DNA of 64,000 bases from Novosphingobium sp. FKTRR1 (GCF_020404405.1 NZ_JAIZDA010000012.1:62001-126000); one strand, 5' to 3'. Shown: positions 1-10,158, numbered from the stretch's first letter. Made by a program: numbers and translations. The notes: generated by a model not told the origin, from the sequence alone.

Positions 1-1
1 C

Positions 2-3000
2 ACCGCCGGTGACACGATCACCACCATCACCAACGCCGCCACCGGCGTGATCACCGGCACCGCCAACGGCCTGACCGATGGCGACGGCATCGACGTCGAC
101 GGTCAGGTGAACATCACCAACTACGGCACGATCAACGCCCTTGGCCACACCGTCGGCGAGAACAACGAAGGCCTCGCCATCGGCGGCGGCACCGTCGTCA
201 ACTACGGCACGATCTATTCGGACGAACGCGGCATCCGTTCGGACGACAGCAATCTGGGCAACGCGTTCGCGGGGCTGAACTTCACCAACCACGGCACGCT
301 GACCGGCACCACGCTTGAGGCGATCTCGATCACCGACAACCAGGGCGACACGATCCTCAACGCCGCCGACGGCACGATCAACGGCGATATCGTCACCGGC
401 AGCGGCGATGACACGGTGACCAACCTCGGCGTGCTCAACGGCAACATCGCGACCGGCGATGGCAACGATACCGTTGCCGCAGGCGCGGGCGCGCAGACCA
501 TCACCGGCGGTGCGGGCAACGATGCGATCGACGGCGGCGCGGGCACCGACACGGCTGCATTCTCGGGCAACCTCGCCGACGCCACGCTGGCCCGCCATGG
601 CACCACGGTGACCGTCACCAGCGCCGACGGTACCGACACGCTCAACAACGTCGAACTGCTCAAGTTTGCCGACGCCACGATCACCGCCGCCAGCATCAAC
701 ACCGCACCGGCCATCGACAGCAACGGTGCTGGAACGACGGCGACGGTTTCGGTGGCGGAGAACACGGCGGCGGTGACGACGGTTCATGCAACCGATGCCG
801 AAAGCGATGCGGTTACCTATTCGATTGCGGGCGGTGCGGACGCGGCGCTGTTCCAGATCAATGCGACGACCGGCGCGCTCAGCTTCAAGAACGCGCCGAA
901 CTATGAAGCGCCGGCCGACGCTGGCCACGACAATGGCTATGCGGTGACGGTGCGCGCGAGCGACGGCACGGCGACGACCGATCAGGCGCTGAGCGTCAAC
1001 GTGACCGACATTGCCGACACCCATTCGAGCAAGGCGGCCTACCTGCTGTCCTCGGACCCGAACGTGACGGTCCAGGCGATCATCACGACGGGCGATGCGA
1101 CGAGCAAGGTCGGCGGCGGCACCTACTTGTTCGGCGGCATCCCCGACGGGATCGGCATGTTCGACAACGGCGACGGCACGGTGACGGTGCTGGTCAACCA
1201 CGAGATCGCGACGCCGCTGGGCACGACCCGCGCCGATGGCGCAAACGGTTCCTATGTGTCGCAACTGGTGATCGACAAGTCGACGCTGTCGGTGATCTCT
1301 GGTCAGGACGCGATCCAGACGCTCAAGCTGTGGAACGGCACGAGCTTCGTGACCTCGACGCTGGCGCTGAGCCGGTTCTGCTCGGCCGACCTGCCCTCGC
1401 AAAGCGCGCTGTACAACGCGGCGACCGGGCTTGGCAGCACGGCCAAGATCTTCTTCACCGGCGAGGAAGCGGGCGCCGAAGGCAAGCAGCTTGGTGTGGT
1501 GGTGACCGGCTCGGAAGCGGGCACGGCCTATGAACTGCCCTGGATGGGCAAGTTTGCCCACGAGAACGCGATCGCCAACGGCTATGCGCAGGACAAGACC
1601 ATCGTCATGGGCACCGACGATGCGGGTGGCGGCAAGGGCCAGGTCTATGTCTACATCGGCACCAAGCAGGCAACCGGCACCGAAGTGGACAAGGCGGGCC
1701 TGACCGACGGCCAGCTCTACGGTTTCACCGTGACCGGGCTGACGCAGGAAACCGAGACGACCAACCTGCAGAACGCCGACTTCACGCTGACCGCGCTGGG
1801 CGATGTCAGCACCAAGACCGGGGCGCAGCTGGAAACGGCGAGCAACGCAGCGGGCGTGACGCAGTTCCTGCGGCCCGAGGATATCGCGTGGGATCCGACC
1901 AACGCGGCGCGCGGCTACTTCGTGGTGACCGACAACGTTGCCGCCAACGGCACGGCGGGCACGTTCCACTCGCGGCTCTATCAGTTCACCTTCAACGACA
2001 TCACCGACCCGACCAAGGGCGGCAAGATCACTGCGGTGCTCGATGGCACCGAAGGCCAGGTGATGTTCGACAACATCACGGTGGACGCGCAGGGCAAAGT
2101 CACGCTGTGCGAGGATCCGGGCGCCAACGTGCGCGTGGGCCGGGTGTGGCAGTATGACCCGACCACCGACTCGCTGCACGAAATCGCGCACCACGATCCG
2201 GCGCTGTTCCTGCAGGCCAACGATCCCAACCAGCCCGGCTACGTCGCCGATCCGACCAAGTTCCTGACGCAGGACGAGGAAAGCTCGGGCGTGCTCGACG
2301 TGACTGCCACGTTCGGCGATGTCCACCACAAGGCATTCCTGATCACCACGCAGAACCACGCTGCTGCCACCGGCGCCAACGCCGCCACCCTCGTCGAAGG
2401 CGGCCAGCTCCAGCTCATCAGCCAGTTCGTCAACACCGCTGCGGCGCTGACCGGGGCGCACGCCACGCTGGCGCACGGCACCGAGGACACGGCCTATACC
2501 GTGACCAAGGCGCAATTGCTGACAGGCTACACCGATGCCGAAGGCGACACGCTGTCGGTGGGCAGCGTGACCGCTTCGAACGGCACGGTCACCGACAACG
2601 GCAACGGCACGTACACGATCGCGCCGACCGCCAACTTCAACGGCGCGGTGACGCTCAGCTACGCGGTGACCGACGGCAACGGCGGCTCGACCGCGGCGAC
2701 GATCGGTTACACGCTCGATGCGGTCAACGATGCGCCGACCGCGCTTGCGCTGTCGTCGAACACGGTGGCCGAAAAGAGCGCGGCGGGCACCGTGGTCGGC
2801 ACTTTCACCGCGACCGACATCGACAGCAGCAGCTTCACTTATGCGTTGCTGCCGCTGAACAACCCGGCGTTCAACGATGGGACGAACAAGTTCACCATCG
2901 ATGCAGCCACGGGCGTGCTCAAGGTCGCGGCGGGCGCTGCGCTCGACTACTCGGCGGTCCACTCCTATGCGATCAAGGTGCAGGTCACCGACAGCGCGGG

Positions 3001-4630
3001 CGCCAGCTATGTCCAGCAGGTAAACGTCGACCTGACCAACGTGGTCGAGAACAAGACGTATACCGGCACCGGCGGCGCCAACCGCGTGGTGTTCATCGAC
3101 GACGACAACTGGACCGTGAACCTGCTGGGCGGCAACGACTGGGTGACGCTGACCAACGGCAACGACCGCATCGACGGCGGCATCGGCAACGACCGGATCG
3201 AAGCCGGTGGCGGCAATGATACCATCCTCGTCGGCCTGGCGAGCGGCTACGACAACATCGACGGCGGCACCGGCACCGATACCGTGCTGGCAACGGCTGA
3301 CAACGTGGTCATCGGGTTGAGCGCGATCACCGGGGTCGAAGCGATTTCGAGCGGCGGCTTTGCCGGGGTCAAGATCCTTGGCGACAACTCCGCCAATGTG
3401 TTCGACTTCACCGGCGTGACGCTGACCGGCATCGTGTCGATCGACGGTGGTCTGGGCGCCGACACGATCACCGGCAGCGCGGGCAACGACACCATCTTCG
3501 GCGGTCTGGGCAACGACACCATCAACGGTGGCGACGGCAATGACCGCATCGATGGCGGCTCGGGCAACGACATCCTGTCCGGCGGGCTTGGCAACGATAC
3601 CTTCACCATCGGCGCAAGCGGCGGCAGGGACGTGATCGACGGCGGCGCGGGCACCGACACCGTGGTTGCGGGCGTCGACAACCTGACGATCTATGCCGCC
3701 TCGCTCACCAGCATCGAGGCCATTTCGGGCGGCGGGTTCGCCGGGGTCAAGGTGGTCGGCACCAGCACCGCCGACGTGCTCGACTTCTCGGGTTACACGC
3801 TCACCGGGCTCGCCGCGATCGACGGCTTGTCGGGCAACGACACGATCACCGGCAGCGCGGGCGATGACACGATCATCGGCAACATGGGCAACGACACGCT
3901 GAACGGCGGCAACGGCAACGACACCTTCCTGGTCGGCGCCTCGGCCGGGTACGATGCGGTCAATGGCGGTGCGGGCACCGACACGATCAAGGCGAGCGCC
4001 GCCAATATCGCCATCGGCCTGTCGGCGCTGAGCAATGTCGAGGTGATCGACGCCAATGGTTTTGCCGGGGTGAAAGTCGCGCTGACCACGGGCAACGACA
4101 CGATCGACTTCACCGGGGTGACGCTGACCGGGATCACCTCGATCGACGCTGGCGCGGGCAATGACACGGTGACCGGCTCGAACGGGGCGGATCACATCAA
4201 TGGCGGCGGCGGCAACGACGTGCTGCTGGGCGGAAATGGCGCGGACGTGCTCGATGGCGGACTGGGCAACGACATCCTGATCGGCGGTGCGGGCAGCGAT
4301 AGCCTTACCGGCGGTGTCGGAAGCGATGTGTTCCGCTTCCTGAGCGTGCTCGACAGCCCGCTCGGCAGCGGGGCCGACCAAATCACCGACTTCGTTCATG
4401 GCCCCGACCGGATCGACCTGAGCGGGATCGATGCCAACGATGTGCTGGCGGGCGATCAGGCCTTCACCTTCCTCGGCACCGGGGCGTTCACCGGCCTTGG
4501 CCAGTTGCGCCTCGGCACCGATGGCGGCCACGCAGCCTTGTTCGGCAACACCACGGGCGATCTGACCGCCGACTTCGAGATCATTCTCGACAACAACGTG
4601 AACCTGCTGGTCGGCGACCTCGTACTCTGA
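2..4630 (+). CDS. Secreted RTX protein with PhoX-like phosphatase and cadherin domains (5' truncated)
   Basis: The reading frame is open from the first bases of the window, so the N-terminus is missing; the GTG at 47 is only the first start-like codon. Counting from it, residues 1-210 are short beta-helical repeats (NYGTI, NHGTL types) with a few RTX nonapeptides. Residues about 215-322 are cadherin-like. Residues about 325-790 resemble the PhoX/DUF839 alkaline phosphatase family (VNHE, FTGEE, RPEDIAWD, metal-ligand-type motifs). Two more cadherin-like domains follow (about 805-1005), then many GGXGNDXX calcium-binding nonapeptides (about 1010-1430) arranged in blocks of roughly 110 residues that each carry FAGVK. 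The last 100 residues match the serralysin-type C-terminus used for type I secretion. It is probably an extracellular calcium-dependent phosphatase or adhesin. The domain reading is firm; the enzymatic activity is inferred. Confidence 0.85.
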   Translation, partial: TAGDTITTITNAATGVITGTANGLTDGDGIDVDGQVNITNYGTINALGHTVGENNEGLAIGGGTVVNYGTIYSDERGIRSDDSNLGNAFAGLNFTNHGTLTGTTLEAISITDNQGDTILNAADGTINGDIVTGSGDDTVTNLGVLNGNIATGDGNDTVAAGAGAQTITGGAGNDAIDGGAGTDTAAFSGNLADATLARHGTTVTVTSADGTDTLNNVELLKFADATITAASINTAPAIDSNGAGTTATVSVAENTAAVTTVHATDAESDAVTYSIAGGADAALFQINATTGALSFKNAPNYEAPADAGHDNGYAVTVRASDGTATTDQALSVNVTDIADTHSSKAAYLLSSDPNVTVQAIITTGDATSKVGGGTYLFGGIPDGIGMFDNGDGTVTVLVNHEIATPLGTTRADGANGSYVSQLVIDKSTLSVISGQDAIQTLKLWNGTSFVTSTLALSRFCSADLPSQSALYNAATGLGSTAKIFFTGEEAGAEGKQLGVVVTGSEAGTAYELPWMGKFAHENAIANGYAQDKTIVMGTDDAGGGKGQVYVYIGTKQATGTEVDKAGLTDGQLYGFTVTGLTQETETTNLQNADFTLTALGDVSTKTGAQLETASNAAGVTQFLRPEDIAWDPTNAARGYFVVTDNVAANGTAGTFHSRLYQFTFNDITDPTKGGKITAVLDGTEGQVMFDNITVDAQGKVTLCEDPGANVRVGRVWQYDPTTDSLHEIAHHDPALFLQANDPNQPGYVADPTKFLTQDEESSGVLDVTATFGDVHHKAFLITTQNHAAATGANAATLVEGGQLQLISQFVNTAAALTGAHATLAHGTEDTAYTVTKAQLLTGYTDAEGDTLSVGSVTASNGTVTDNGNGTYTIAPTANFNGAVTLSYAVTDGNGGSTAATIGYTLDAVNDAPTALALSSNTVAEKSAAGTVVGTFTATDIDSSSFTYALLPLNNPAFNDGTNKFTIDAATGVLKVAAGAALDYSAVHSYAIKVQVTDSAGASYVQQVNVDLTNVVENKTYTGTGGANRVVFIDDDNWTVNLLGGNDWVTLTNGNDRIDGGIGNDRIEAGGGNDTILVGLASGYDNIDGGTGTDTVLATADNVVIGLSAITGVEAISSGGFAGVKILGDNSANVFDFTGVTLTGIVSIDGGLGADTITGSAGNDTIFGGLGNDTINGGDGNDRIDGGSGNDILSGGLGNDTFTIGASGGRDVIDGGAGTDTVVAGVDNLTIYAASLTSIEAISGGGFAGVKVVGTSTADVLDFSGYTLTGLAAIDGLSGNDTITGSAGDDTIIGNMGNDTLNGGNGNDTFLVGASAGYDAVNGGAGTDTIKASAANIAIGLSALSNVEVIDANGFAGVKVALTTGNDTIDFTGVTLTGITSIDAGAGNDTVTGSNGADHINGGGGNDVLLGGNGADVLDGGLGNDILIGGAGSDSLTGGVGSDVFRFLSVLDSPLGSGADQITDFVHGPDRIDLSGIDANDVLAGDQAFTFLGTGAFTGLGQLRLGTDGGHAALFGNTTGDLTADFEIILDNNVNLLVGDLVL

Positions 4631-4662
4631 TCGACCGGGACTCCGGCTACGGACGAAGTGCA

Positions 4663-4700
4663 AGCCACCTGTCGCACCGCGCGGCAGGTGGCTTTGCTTT
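4663..4700 (+). terminator. Rho-independent-like terminator after the RTX gene
   Basis: AGCCACCTGTCGC (4663-4675) pairs with GCGGCAGGTGGCT (4681-4693) around a 5-nt loop, with one T-G pair. The stem is followed by a T-rich stretch (ttgcttt). It lies 33 bp after the stop codon. Confidence 0.75.
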
Positions 4701-4750
4701 GGGATGTCTGGCGCAAGTCACAGCAATTGGCGATGAGAACGAGAACAATG

Positions 4751-4806
4751 GTCCGTTACCATTGTATAGGTATTGTATCGTAGTCCCTATACAACGTAGA
4801 ACGGAC
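4751..4806. promoter_or_regulatory. Nested inverted repeat upstream of the chemosensory operon
   Basis: Inner arms are TTGTATAGG (4762-4770) and CCTATACAA (4786-4794), a perfect 9-bp dyad. Outer arms are GTCCGTT (4751-4757) and AACGGAC (4800-4806), a perfect 7-bp dyad. The element is AT-rich in a GC-rich genome and ends 86 bp before the first chemotaxis gene. It could be an operator or a structured leader. The rest of the 4701-4892 gap shows no gene. Confidence 0.45.
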
Positions 4807-4892
4807 GGCCATTTGTCCCGTTATTAACCCTGAAGGGCATATCCCGGCATCGAAGGCAGCATAGCAGCCTGCCTGATTGCAAGGATGCTTCG

Positions 4893-6806
4893 ATGGCCCT
4901 CGTCCAGAAAATCGTTCCCGCCGATACCGCGCCGTCCGCGCGCACGGCCAATGCTTCGTCGCGCGACGCCGAAGCCCGCCGCAAACGCGCGCGCACCCTC
5001 GCCAAGCAGCAGCAGGTTGCCGAGCGGGTCGCCGCGGCGACGACCCAGCTGGTGTCGGGTATCAACGAAGCGGCCTCAGCCGCCGAACAGCTCAAGCAGG
5101 CGTCCGAACAGATCGCGGTGGGGGCCGAAGAGGCGACCGGCGCGGCGCAGGAATCGCTGGTTGCCTTCCAGCAAGTCTCGGGCGCGGTAAACCGGCAGCT
5201 GGCCAGCGCCGAATCCGGCCAGACCCGCTGCGAGGCGACGCAAGTGATCGTGGCGCAGGCAGGGGCCCAGATCACCGACCTGATCGGCAACGTGTCGATG
5301 GCGGCGCACCGCCAGGTCGCCTCGGTGGCGATGGTCGCCGAACTGGAAAAGCAGGCCGCCAACATCGGCGATATCGTCAAGGCGGTGGGGCGGATCGCCG
5401 ACCAGACCAACCTGCTGGCGCTCAATGCCGCGATCGAAGCGGCGCATGCCGGCAAACATGGCAAGGGCTTTGCCGTGGTCGCCGACGAAGTGCGCACGCT
5501 GGCCGAGACCAGCGAACAATCCGCGCGCGAGATCCAGAGCCTGATCGCGCAGATCCAACGCGATGTGCAGACGATCTCGAACGGGATCAACCAGTCGAGC
5601 GCGGCCATCGACGACGAAGTCGAGAAGGCCAAGGTCATCACCGTCCAGTTGAACCAGATCCGCTCGGACATGGGCGATGTGGTCGCCGCCTCGCAGGAAA
5701 TCGCGGCAGGGGCGGCGCAATCCAGCGCGGCCACCACGCAAGCGCTCAAGGGCATGCAGGACATCGCCGCCGCTGCCGAACAGCAATCCACCGCCGCCGA
5801 GGAATCGACCAAGACCGTCAATGCGCAAGCCGATGCGCTGGCCGAAGCCGAGCAGGCCTCGCAGATGATGTCCGACCTTGCCGACGATCTCAAGAACTCG
5901 TCCGACGTGTCCAAGAGCGCCGAGGAAGTCGCCTCGGCGGCAGAGGAACTGTCGTCGAGCGTGCACGAGATCAGCCGGTCGGGGTTGCAGATCATGACCG
6001 CCATCGAGCAGATCCGCAAAGGCACCGAAGTGGCCAGCGCCGGGACCGAGGAGGCCGCCGCCGCCGCCGCGCAGATCGAACGCGGGGTGGAACTCGCGCG
6101 CGATCGTGCGACCGCCGCTGCGGAAAAGATCGCCCAGATCCGCGAACTGCTCGATGCCAACAAGGCTGCGGTGGATGTCATGATCACCGGGATCGGCGCA
6201 TCGGCGGATTCGACGCGGACGATCATCAGTCAGGTCAAGGATCTGGAACTGGTCTCGCGCCGCATCGACAAGATCGTCGATGCCATCGCCACGGTGTCGA
6301 TCCAGACCAACATGCTGGCGGTCAACGGCGCGGTCGAAGCGGCGCGCGCCGGGGAATATGGCAAGGGCTTCGTGGTGGTCGCCACCGATATCCGCAGCCT
6401 TGCCCACGACAGCGCCGAAAATGCCGACCGCATCAAGGATCTGGTCAAGGCGGTGCAGGATCAGATCGGCGTCGTCGGACAGGATCTGACCGAGATCGTC
6501 CACGCCGCGCAGGCCGAAGTGGTCAAGGCAGAACAATCGACCGCTGCGCTGAACACGATCGAAACCGATATCGCCGAGGTGGAGAAGAACGCCCAGCAGG
6601 TGCTTGCCGCCAGCCTGGAGATCGCGACGGCCATCGCTCAGGTGAAAACCAGCGTCGAACAGATCGCGGCCACCGCCCAGCAGGCCGACAAGTCAGCGAC
6701 CGAAGCGGCCACCGCCGCCGCGCAGCAGGCCAAGGGGGCAGAGGAACTGGTCAGCGCGATCGAGGAAATCGCGGCCCTTGCCGACGAATTGCAAAGCGCC
6801 GCCTGA
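4893..6806 (+). CDS. Soluble methyl-accepting chemotaxis protein with two signalling tips
   Basis: A 637-residue, almost entirely coiled-coil protein without membrane segment, HAMP or recognisable sensor domain. It contains two MCP hairpin tips. The first, around 165-190, has the classical sequence [16 protein letters not shown]. The second, around 466-490, is divergent ([16 protein letters not shown]). Each tip is flanked by GKGF-(A/V)VVA, so two full cytoplasmic signalling units seem to be joined in tandem. MCP tips bind CheA and CheW. The ATG is preceded by AAGGATG. It heads the che operon, and the next gene encodes a triple CheW. With no obvious sensory module it may be a cytoplasmic or array-organising receptor. 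Confidence 0.9.
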   Translation: MALVQKIVPADTAPSARTANASSRDAEARRKRARTLAKQQQVAERVAAATTQLVSGINEAASAAEQLKQASEQIAVGAEEATGAAQESLVAFQQVSGAVNRQLASAESGQTRCEATQVIVAQAGAQITDLIGNVSMAAHRQVASVAMVAELEKQAANIGDIVKAVGRIADQTNLLALNAAIEAAHAGKHGKGFAVVADEVRTLAETSEQSAREIQSLIAQIQRDVQTISNGINQSSAAIDDEVEKAKVITVQLNQIRSDMGDVVAASQEIAAGAAQSSAATTQALKGMQDIAAAAEQQSTAAEESTKTVNAQADALAEAEQASQMMSDLADDLKNSSDVSKSAEEVASAAEELSSSVHEISRSGLQIMTAIEQIRKGTEVASAGTEEAAAAAAQIERGVELARDRATAAAEKIAQIRELLDANKAAVDVMITGIGASADSTRTIISQVKDLELVSRRIDKIVDAIATVSIQTNMLAVNGAVEAARAGEYGKGFVVVATDIRSLAHDSAENADRIKDLVKAVQDQIGVVGQDLTEIVHAAQAEVVKAEQSTAALNTIETDIAEVEKNAQQVLAASLEIATAIAQVKTSVEQIAATAQQADKSATEAATAAAQQAKGAEELVSAIEEIAALADELQSAA

Positions 6807-6868
6807 TCGCCAGCGGGACGGGCCGGGGCGCGCACGCCTTCGCCGGTTCCCTCAAGGGACGTTATCCC

Positions 6869-8521
6869 ATGACCGACCAATCGATACCGGGGCTTGACCC
6901 ACAAGGCGGCGAGCCGCTCGAAACCGTGGCGCCCGCTGCCGCGACGGCACTGGCGCAAGAACTGGCGGACGAAACCGGCGACACGCTGGCCGACAACGAT
7001 GATGCCGAACTGCTGACCCGCCAGTTCGTGACCTTTCACCTGCAGAACGAGGTCTTTGCGGTGAACATGGTGGCGGTGCGCGAAATCATCCGCGTGCCCG
7101 ATGTCACCCGCGTGCCGCTGGCGCCGCCCGCACTCGATGGCGTGGCCAACTTGCGCGGCTCGGTCGTGCCGATCGTGTCGCTGCGGCGCCTGCTCGGGCT
7201 GGAGGAACGCGAGGCTGACGAAGCGACGCGCGCGGTGGTGATCGACGTCGGCCAACCGGTCGGCTTCGTGGTCGATCGGGTGTCCAGCGTGCTCAGCGTC
7301 GACCAGAACCAGATCGAGGGTGTGGCCGGTTGCACCGGAGCGATCGACGTCGACTATCTGGCGGGCATGATCAAGAATGCCGGTGGCCACGCCGTCACCA
7401 TGATCGTCGAGTTTGCCAGCCTGATCGCGCAGGAATTCGCGCTGATCGCCGGTCTGGCGCAAAGGGCGGCGCAGAACGGCGCGGCCCTTGTGCGCAAGAC
7501 CGACGATCAGCGCCGGGACGACGACGCAGGCGGGCAGGACGAGATCCAGCTCGTCAATTTCCTGCTCGATGGGCAAGATTACGGGATCGCGATAAGCGAT
7601 GTGCAGGAAATCGTGCACTTGCCCGATGCGATCACCGCTCTGCCGCAGACCCCGGCCCACGTGCTGGGGGTGATGACGCTGCGTTCGCGGCTGTTGCCGC
7701 TGATGGACTTGCGCTCGATGTTCCGCCTGGCGCACCGCGAACTTGATGAAAAAAGCCGGATCGTCGTGCTGCGGCTGGGCTCGCTTTCGGTCGGGCTGGT
7801 GGTCGATGCGGTCAGCGAAGTGCTGCGCGTGGGGCTGGCCGACGTGCGCGACCTGCCCGGCCTGATCGCCACGCGCGGCGAGGACAGCGACATCACGCGG
7901 GTCTGCCAGCTTCAGGGCGGCAAGCGGCTGGTGTCGATCGTCAATGGCCACAACCTGTTCGACCACCCTGCCGTCCGCGATGCGCTCGACGCGGCGGATC
8001 GGGCCCCCACCGATGCGCAGGAGGATGCGACGATGGACCATGACGATGGCGGCGCCGACGAAGCAACCGACGATACCCGGCAACTGGTCGTGTTCCGGCT
8101 GGGTGCCGAGGAATTCGGCGTCAGCATTGCGGCGGTGAAGGAAATCCTGCGCGTGCCGGACGAGATGTTCTGGGTGCCCAAGTCGGCCGCGCATGTCGAA
8201 GGCGTCATCAACTTGCGCGGCAACGTGCTGCCGGTGATCGATCTGCGCTGCCGCATGGGCCTTGAGCGCGCCGAAGCGCACGAGCGCCAGCGGATCATGG
8301 TGTTCCAGCACAAGGGCGTCGCCACCGGCTATGTCGTCGATCACGTGGCGCAAGTGCTGGTGGTTCCGGCAGGCGTGATCGAGGACGCCCCCAGCCTGTC
8401 CGAAGGCCAGAGCCGCCTGCTGCCGCAAGTCGCCAATCTGGCGGCCGACAAGCGGATGCTGCAATTGCTCGATCCGGCGTGCTTGCTGGCGGGCGATGAA
8501 GCGACGCGTGAAGCTGCCTGA
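6869..8521 (+). CDS. cheW: Chemotaxis coupling protein with three CheW domains
   Basis: A 550-residue protein made of three successive CheW domains, at about 50-185, 227-370 and 405-545. Each begins with the usual F-x-L-(x)n-(V/I)-x-EI pattern, for example FHLQNEVFAVNMVAVREII, and contains an NLRG- or TLRS-type turn. Standard CheW is about 160 residues with one domain. CheW links receptor tips to CheA, so a triple protein could bridge several receptor or kinase units and suits the double-tipped MCP next door. The ATG was chosen because it follows AAGGGA at a good distance; the frame is open further upstream but there is poor support there. It overlaps the start of cheB. Confidence 0.9.
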   Translation: MTDQSIPGLDPQGGEPLETVAPAAATALAQELADETGDTLADNDDAELLTRQFVTFHLQNEVFAVNMVAVREIIRVPDVTRVPLAPPALDGVANLRGSVVPIVSLRRLLGLEEREADEATRAVVIDVGQPVGFVVDRVSSVLSVDQNQIEGVAGCTGAIDVDYLAGMIKNAGGHAVTMIVEFASLIAQEFALIAGLAQRAAQNGAALVRKTDDQRRDDDAGGQDEIQLVNFLLDGQDYGIAISDVQEIVHLPDAITALPQTPAHVLGVMTLRSRLLPLMDLRSMFRLAHRELDEKSRIVVLRLGSLSVGLVVDAVSEVLRVGLADVRDLPGLIATRGEDSDITRVCQLQGGKRLVSIVNGHNLFDHPAVRDALDAADRAPTDAQEDATMDHDDGGADEATDDTRQLVVFRLGAEEFGVSIAAVKEILRVPDEMFWVPKSAAHVEGVINLRGNVLPVIDLRCRMGLERAEAHERQRIMVFQHKGVATGYVVDHVAQVLVVPAGVIEDAPSLSEGQSRLLPQVANLAADKRMLQLLDPACLLAGDEATREAA

Positions 8522-9611
8522 ACCCGTGATCAAGCTGCTCATCGTGGATGATTCGGCGCTGATGCGTCGGCAACTGTCGACGCTGTTTGCGTCAGCGGGT
8601 GGATTCGAGATTCGCCAGGCCCGCACCGGCAAGGAAGCGATCGCCGAGAACATCAGCTTTGCCCCCGACGTCGTGACGCTCGACATCAACATGCCCGAAA
8701 TGGACGGGCTGACCGCGCTGTCGGTGATCATGACCGAACGGCCGGTGCCGGTGGTGATGGTCTCCTCGCTGACCGAGCGGGGCGCGCTCGCCACGCTCGA
8801 AGCGCTCAACATGGGCGCGGTGGACTACATCCCCAAGCCGGGGGGCACGATCTCGCTGTCGATCGTCGAGATCGAACGCGACCTCATCGCCAAAGTGCGG
8901 GCGGCGGCGCAAAGCCGTCTGCGGCCATTGCCGGCCACCCCGCCCGCAGCGCGGCCAGCCCCCCGTTCCGCCGGATCGCAAGCGCTTTCCCGCCTGCGCG
9001 CGGCGCCCCGGCCCGGTCCGGCCCAGAAGGTGGGCGATGGGCTGGTGCTGATCGGCGTTTCCACCGGAGGGCCTCGCACGCTTGGCGAAATCCTGCCCTT
9101 CCTGCCCGCCGATTTCCCCTGGCCGGTGCTGGTGGCGCAGCACATGCCGGGCGCCTTCACCAAATCATTCGCCGAACGGCTGGATCGGATGTGCCCGCTG
9201 GCCGTGCAGGAAGTGGTGGCACCGAGCCCGATAACCCCCGGTCAGATCTATGTCGCGCGGGGCGGTGCAGACATGGTTGTCGCGCGGCGGTCGGAAGGGC
9301 TTTACGCCCTGCCGCGCCCGGAAAGCGCGCAGCATCTGTGGCACCCGTCGGTCGAACTGCTGGCGCGCTCGGCGCTGGCGCATTGCCCGGCCACGTCGCT
9401 GGTCGGGGTCATGCTGACCGGGATGGGCAACGATGGCGCCGATGGCTTTGCCGAGATCGCCCGGCGCGGCGGGCGGACCATCGCCGAATCCGATGAAACC
9501 GCGATCGTCTATGGCATGCCGCGCGAACTGGTCGACCGGGGCGGGGCCAAGGCGGTCCTGCCCGCGCATCGCATCGCCGCGCAATTGTGCAACTGGGCGG
9601 AGGCCGCGTGA
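8496..9611 (+). CDS. cheB: Protein-glutamate methylesterase CheB
   Basis: 371 residues. An N-terminal receiver domain carries the phosphoacceptor Asp in TLDINMPEMDG and a Lys in IPKPGG. After a proline-rich linker follows the C-terminal methylesterase domain with the Ser-His-Asp triad in IGVSTGGP, QHMPGAFT and TGMGNDGADG. CheB removes methyl groups from receptor glutamates and deamidates glutamines. The ATG at 8496 overlaps cheW by 26 bp. A GTG at 8526, just after the cheW stop, would give an N-terminus closer to other CheB proteins (IKLLIVDDSA), so the start is uncertain by 10 codons. Part of the che operon. Confidence 0.95.
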   Translation: MKRRVKLPEPVIKLLIVDDSALMRRQLSTLFASAGGFEIRQARTGKEAIAENISFAPDVVTLDINMPEMDGLTALSVIMTERPVPVVMVSSLTERGALATLEALNMGAVDYIPKPGGTISLSIVEIERDLIAKVRAAAQSRLRPLPATPPAARPAPRSAGSQALSRLRAAPRPGPAQKVGDGLVLIGVSTGGPRTLGEILPFLPADFPWPVLVAQHMPGAFTKSFAERLDRMCPLAVQEVVAPSPITPGQIYVARGGADMVVARRSEGLYALPRPESAQHLWHPSVELLARSALAHCPATSLVGVMLTGMGNDGADGFAEIARRGGRTIAESDETAIVYGMPRELVDRGGAKAVLPAHRIAAQLCNWAEAA

Positions 9612-9612
9612 C

Positions 9613-10155
9613 ATGCCATTCACCCGGTCCGACCGCAGCAACCCTGGATTACCGGTTCAGCCACCGGCCATCCCGGCGACGGCCGACATGCTCGCCCGCG
9701 ACATTGGACATGAGACGGCTTCGGCCCGGCGCGCCCAGATGGTGACCGCGCTGGTGACGATCGACACGCCCGAGGCCGCCGCTGCCCTTGCGGCCCTGCT
9801 GGCGCATCCTGACCCGGCGGTGCGGGCCTGCGGGGTCGACGGGTTGCGCCGGATCAGGCCGACGCTTGCGCGGCCCCGGCTGGCGCAATTGCTGGCCGAT
9901 GCATCAGCCGAAATCCGCATCCGGGCGCTCGATGCCATCGAACGCCTGCCCGACGCCGAGGTGGAAAGCTGGCTGATCGCGCTGCTTGGGCGCGAGACCG
10001 AAAGCAATGTCTGCGCCATCGTGCTCGACCTGCTGGCCGAAATGGGCACGCCGATCGCGCTGCCCGCCATCCGCGCGGCGCGGCTGCGCTTTGCCAACGA
10101 ACCCTTCATTGCCTTTGCCGCTGACCTTGCCATCAGCCAGATCGCGGAAAGCTGA
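9613..10155 (+). CDS. HEAT-repeat protein of the chemosensory operon
   Basis: A 180-residue helical protein with tandem HEAT or PBS-lyase-like repeats. Examples are EAAAALAALLAHPDPAVRAC, RLAQLLADASAEIRIRALDA and LIALLGRETESNVCAIVLDL. Such repeats form protein-binding solenoids and have no catalytic motif here. It begins one base after the cheB stop and ends 3 bp before cheR, so it is clearly co-transcribed with the methylation enzymes. HEAT proteins occur in some non-flagellar chemosensory systems as accessory scaffolds. Its partner here is unknown; CheB, CheR or the double MCP are the obvious candidates. Confidence 0.8.
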   Translation: MPFTRSDRSNPGLPVQPPAIPATADMLARDIGHETASARRAQMVTALVTIDTPEAAAALAALLAHPDPAVRACGVDGLRRIRPTLARPRLAQLLADASAEIRIRALDAIERLPDAEVESWLIALLGRETESNVCAIVLDLLAEMGTPIALPAIRAARLRFANEPFIAFAADLAISQIAES

Positions 10156-10158
10156 ATC

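Noticed and set aside
3007-4386. Minus-strand frames opposite the RTX repeats
   Set aside because: They are Pro/Ser-Leu repeats produced by reading GGXGND codons in reverse, not genes.
46-4630. Many GC-rich direct repeats in the RTX region considered as a CRISPR-like or satellite array
   Set aside because: The repeats have a 27-bp (nine-codon) period and encode calcium-binding nonapeptides; no spacer structure exists.
4787-6226. Long minus-strand open frame opposite the first MCP gene
   Set aside because: It is a shadow of the repetitive Ala/Glu-rich coding strand. Its composition is unnatural (Ser/Ala/Cys rich) and it has no recognisable domain.
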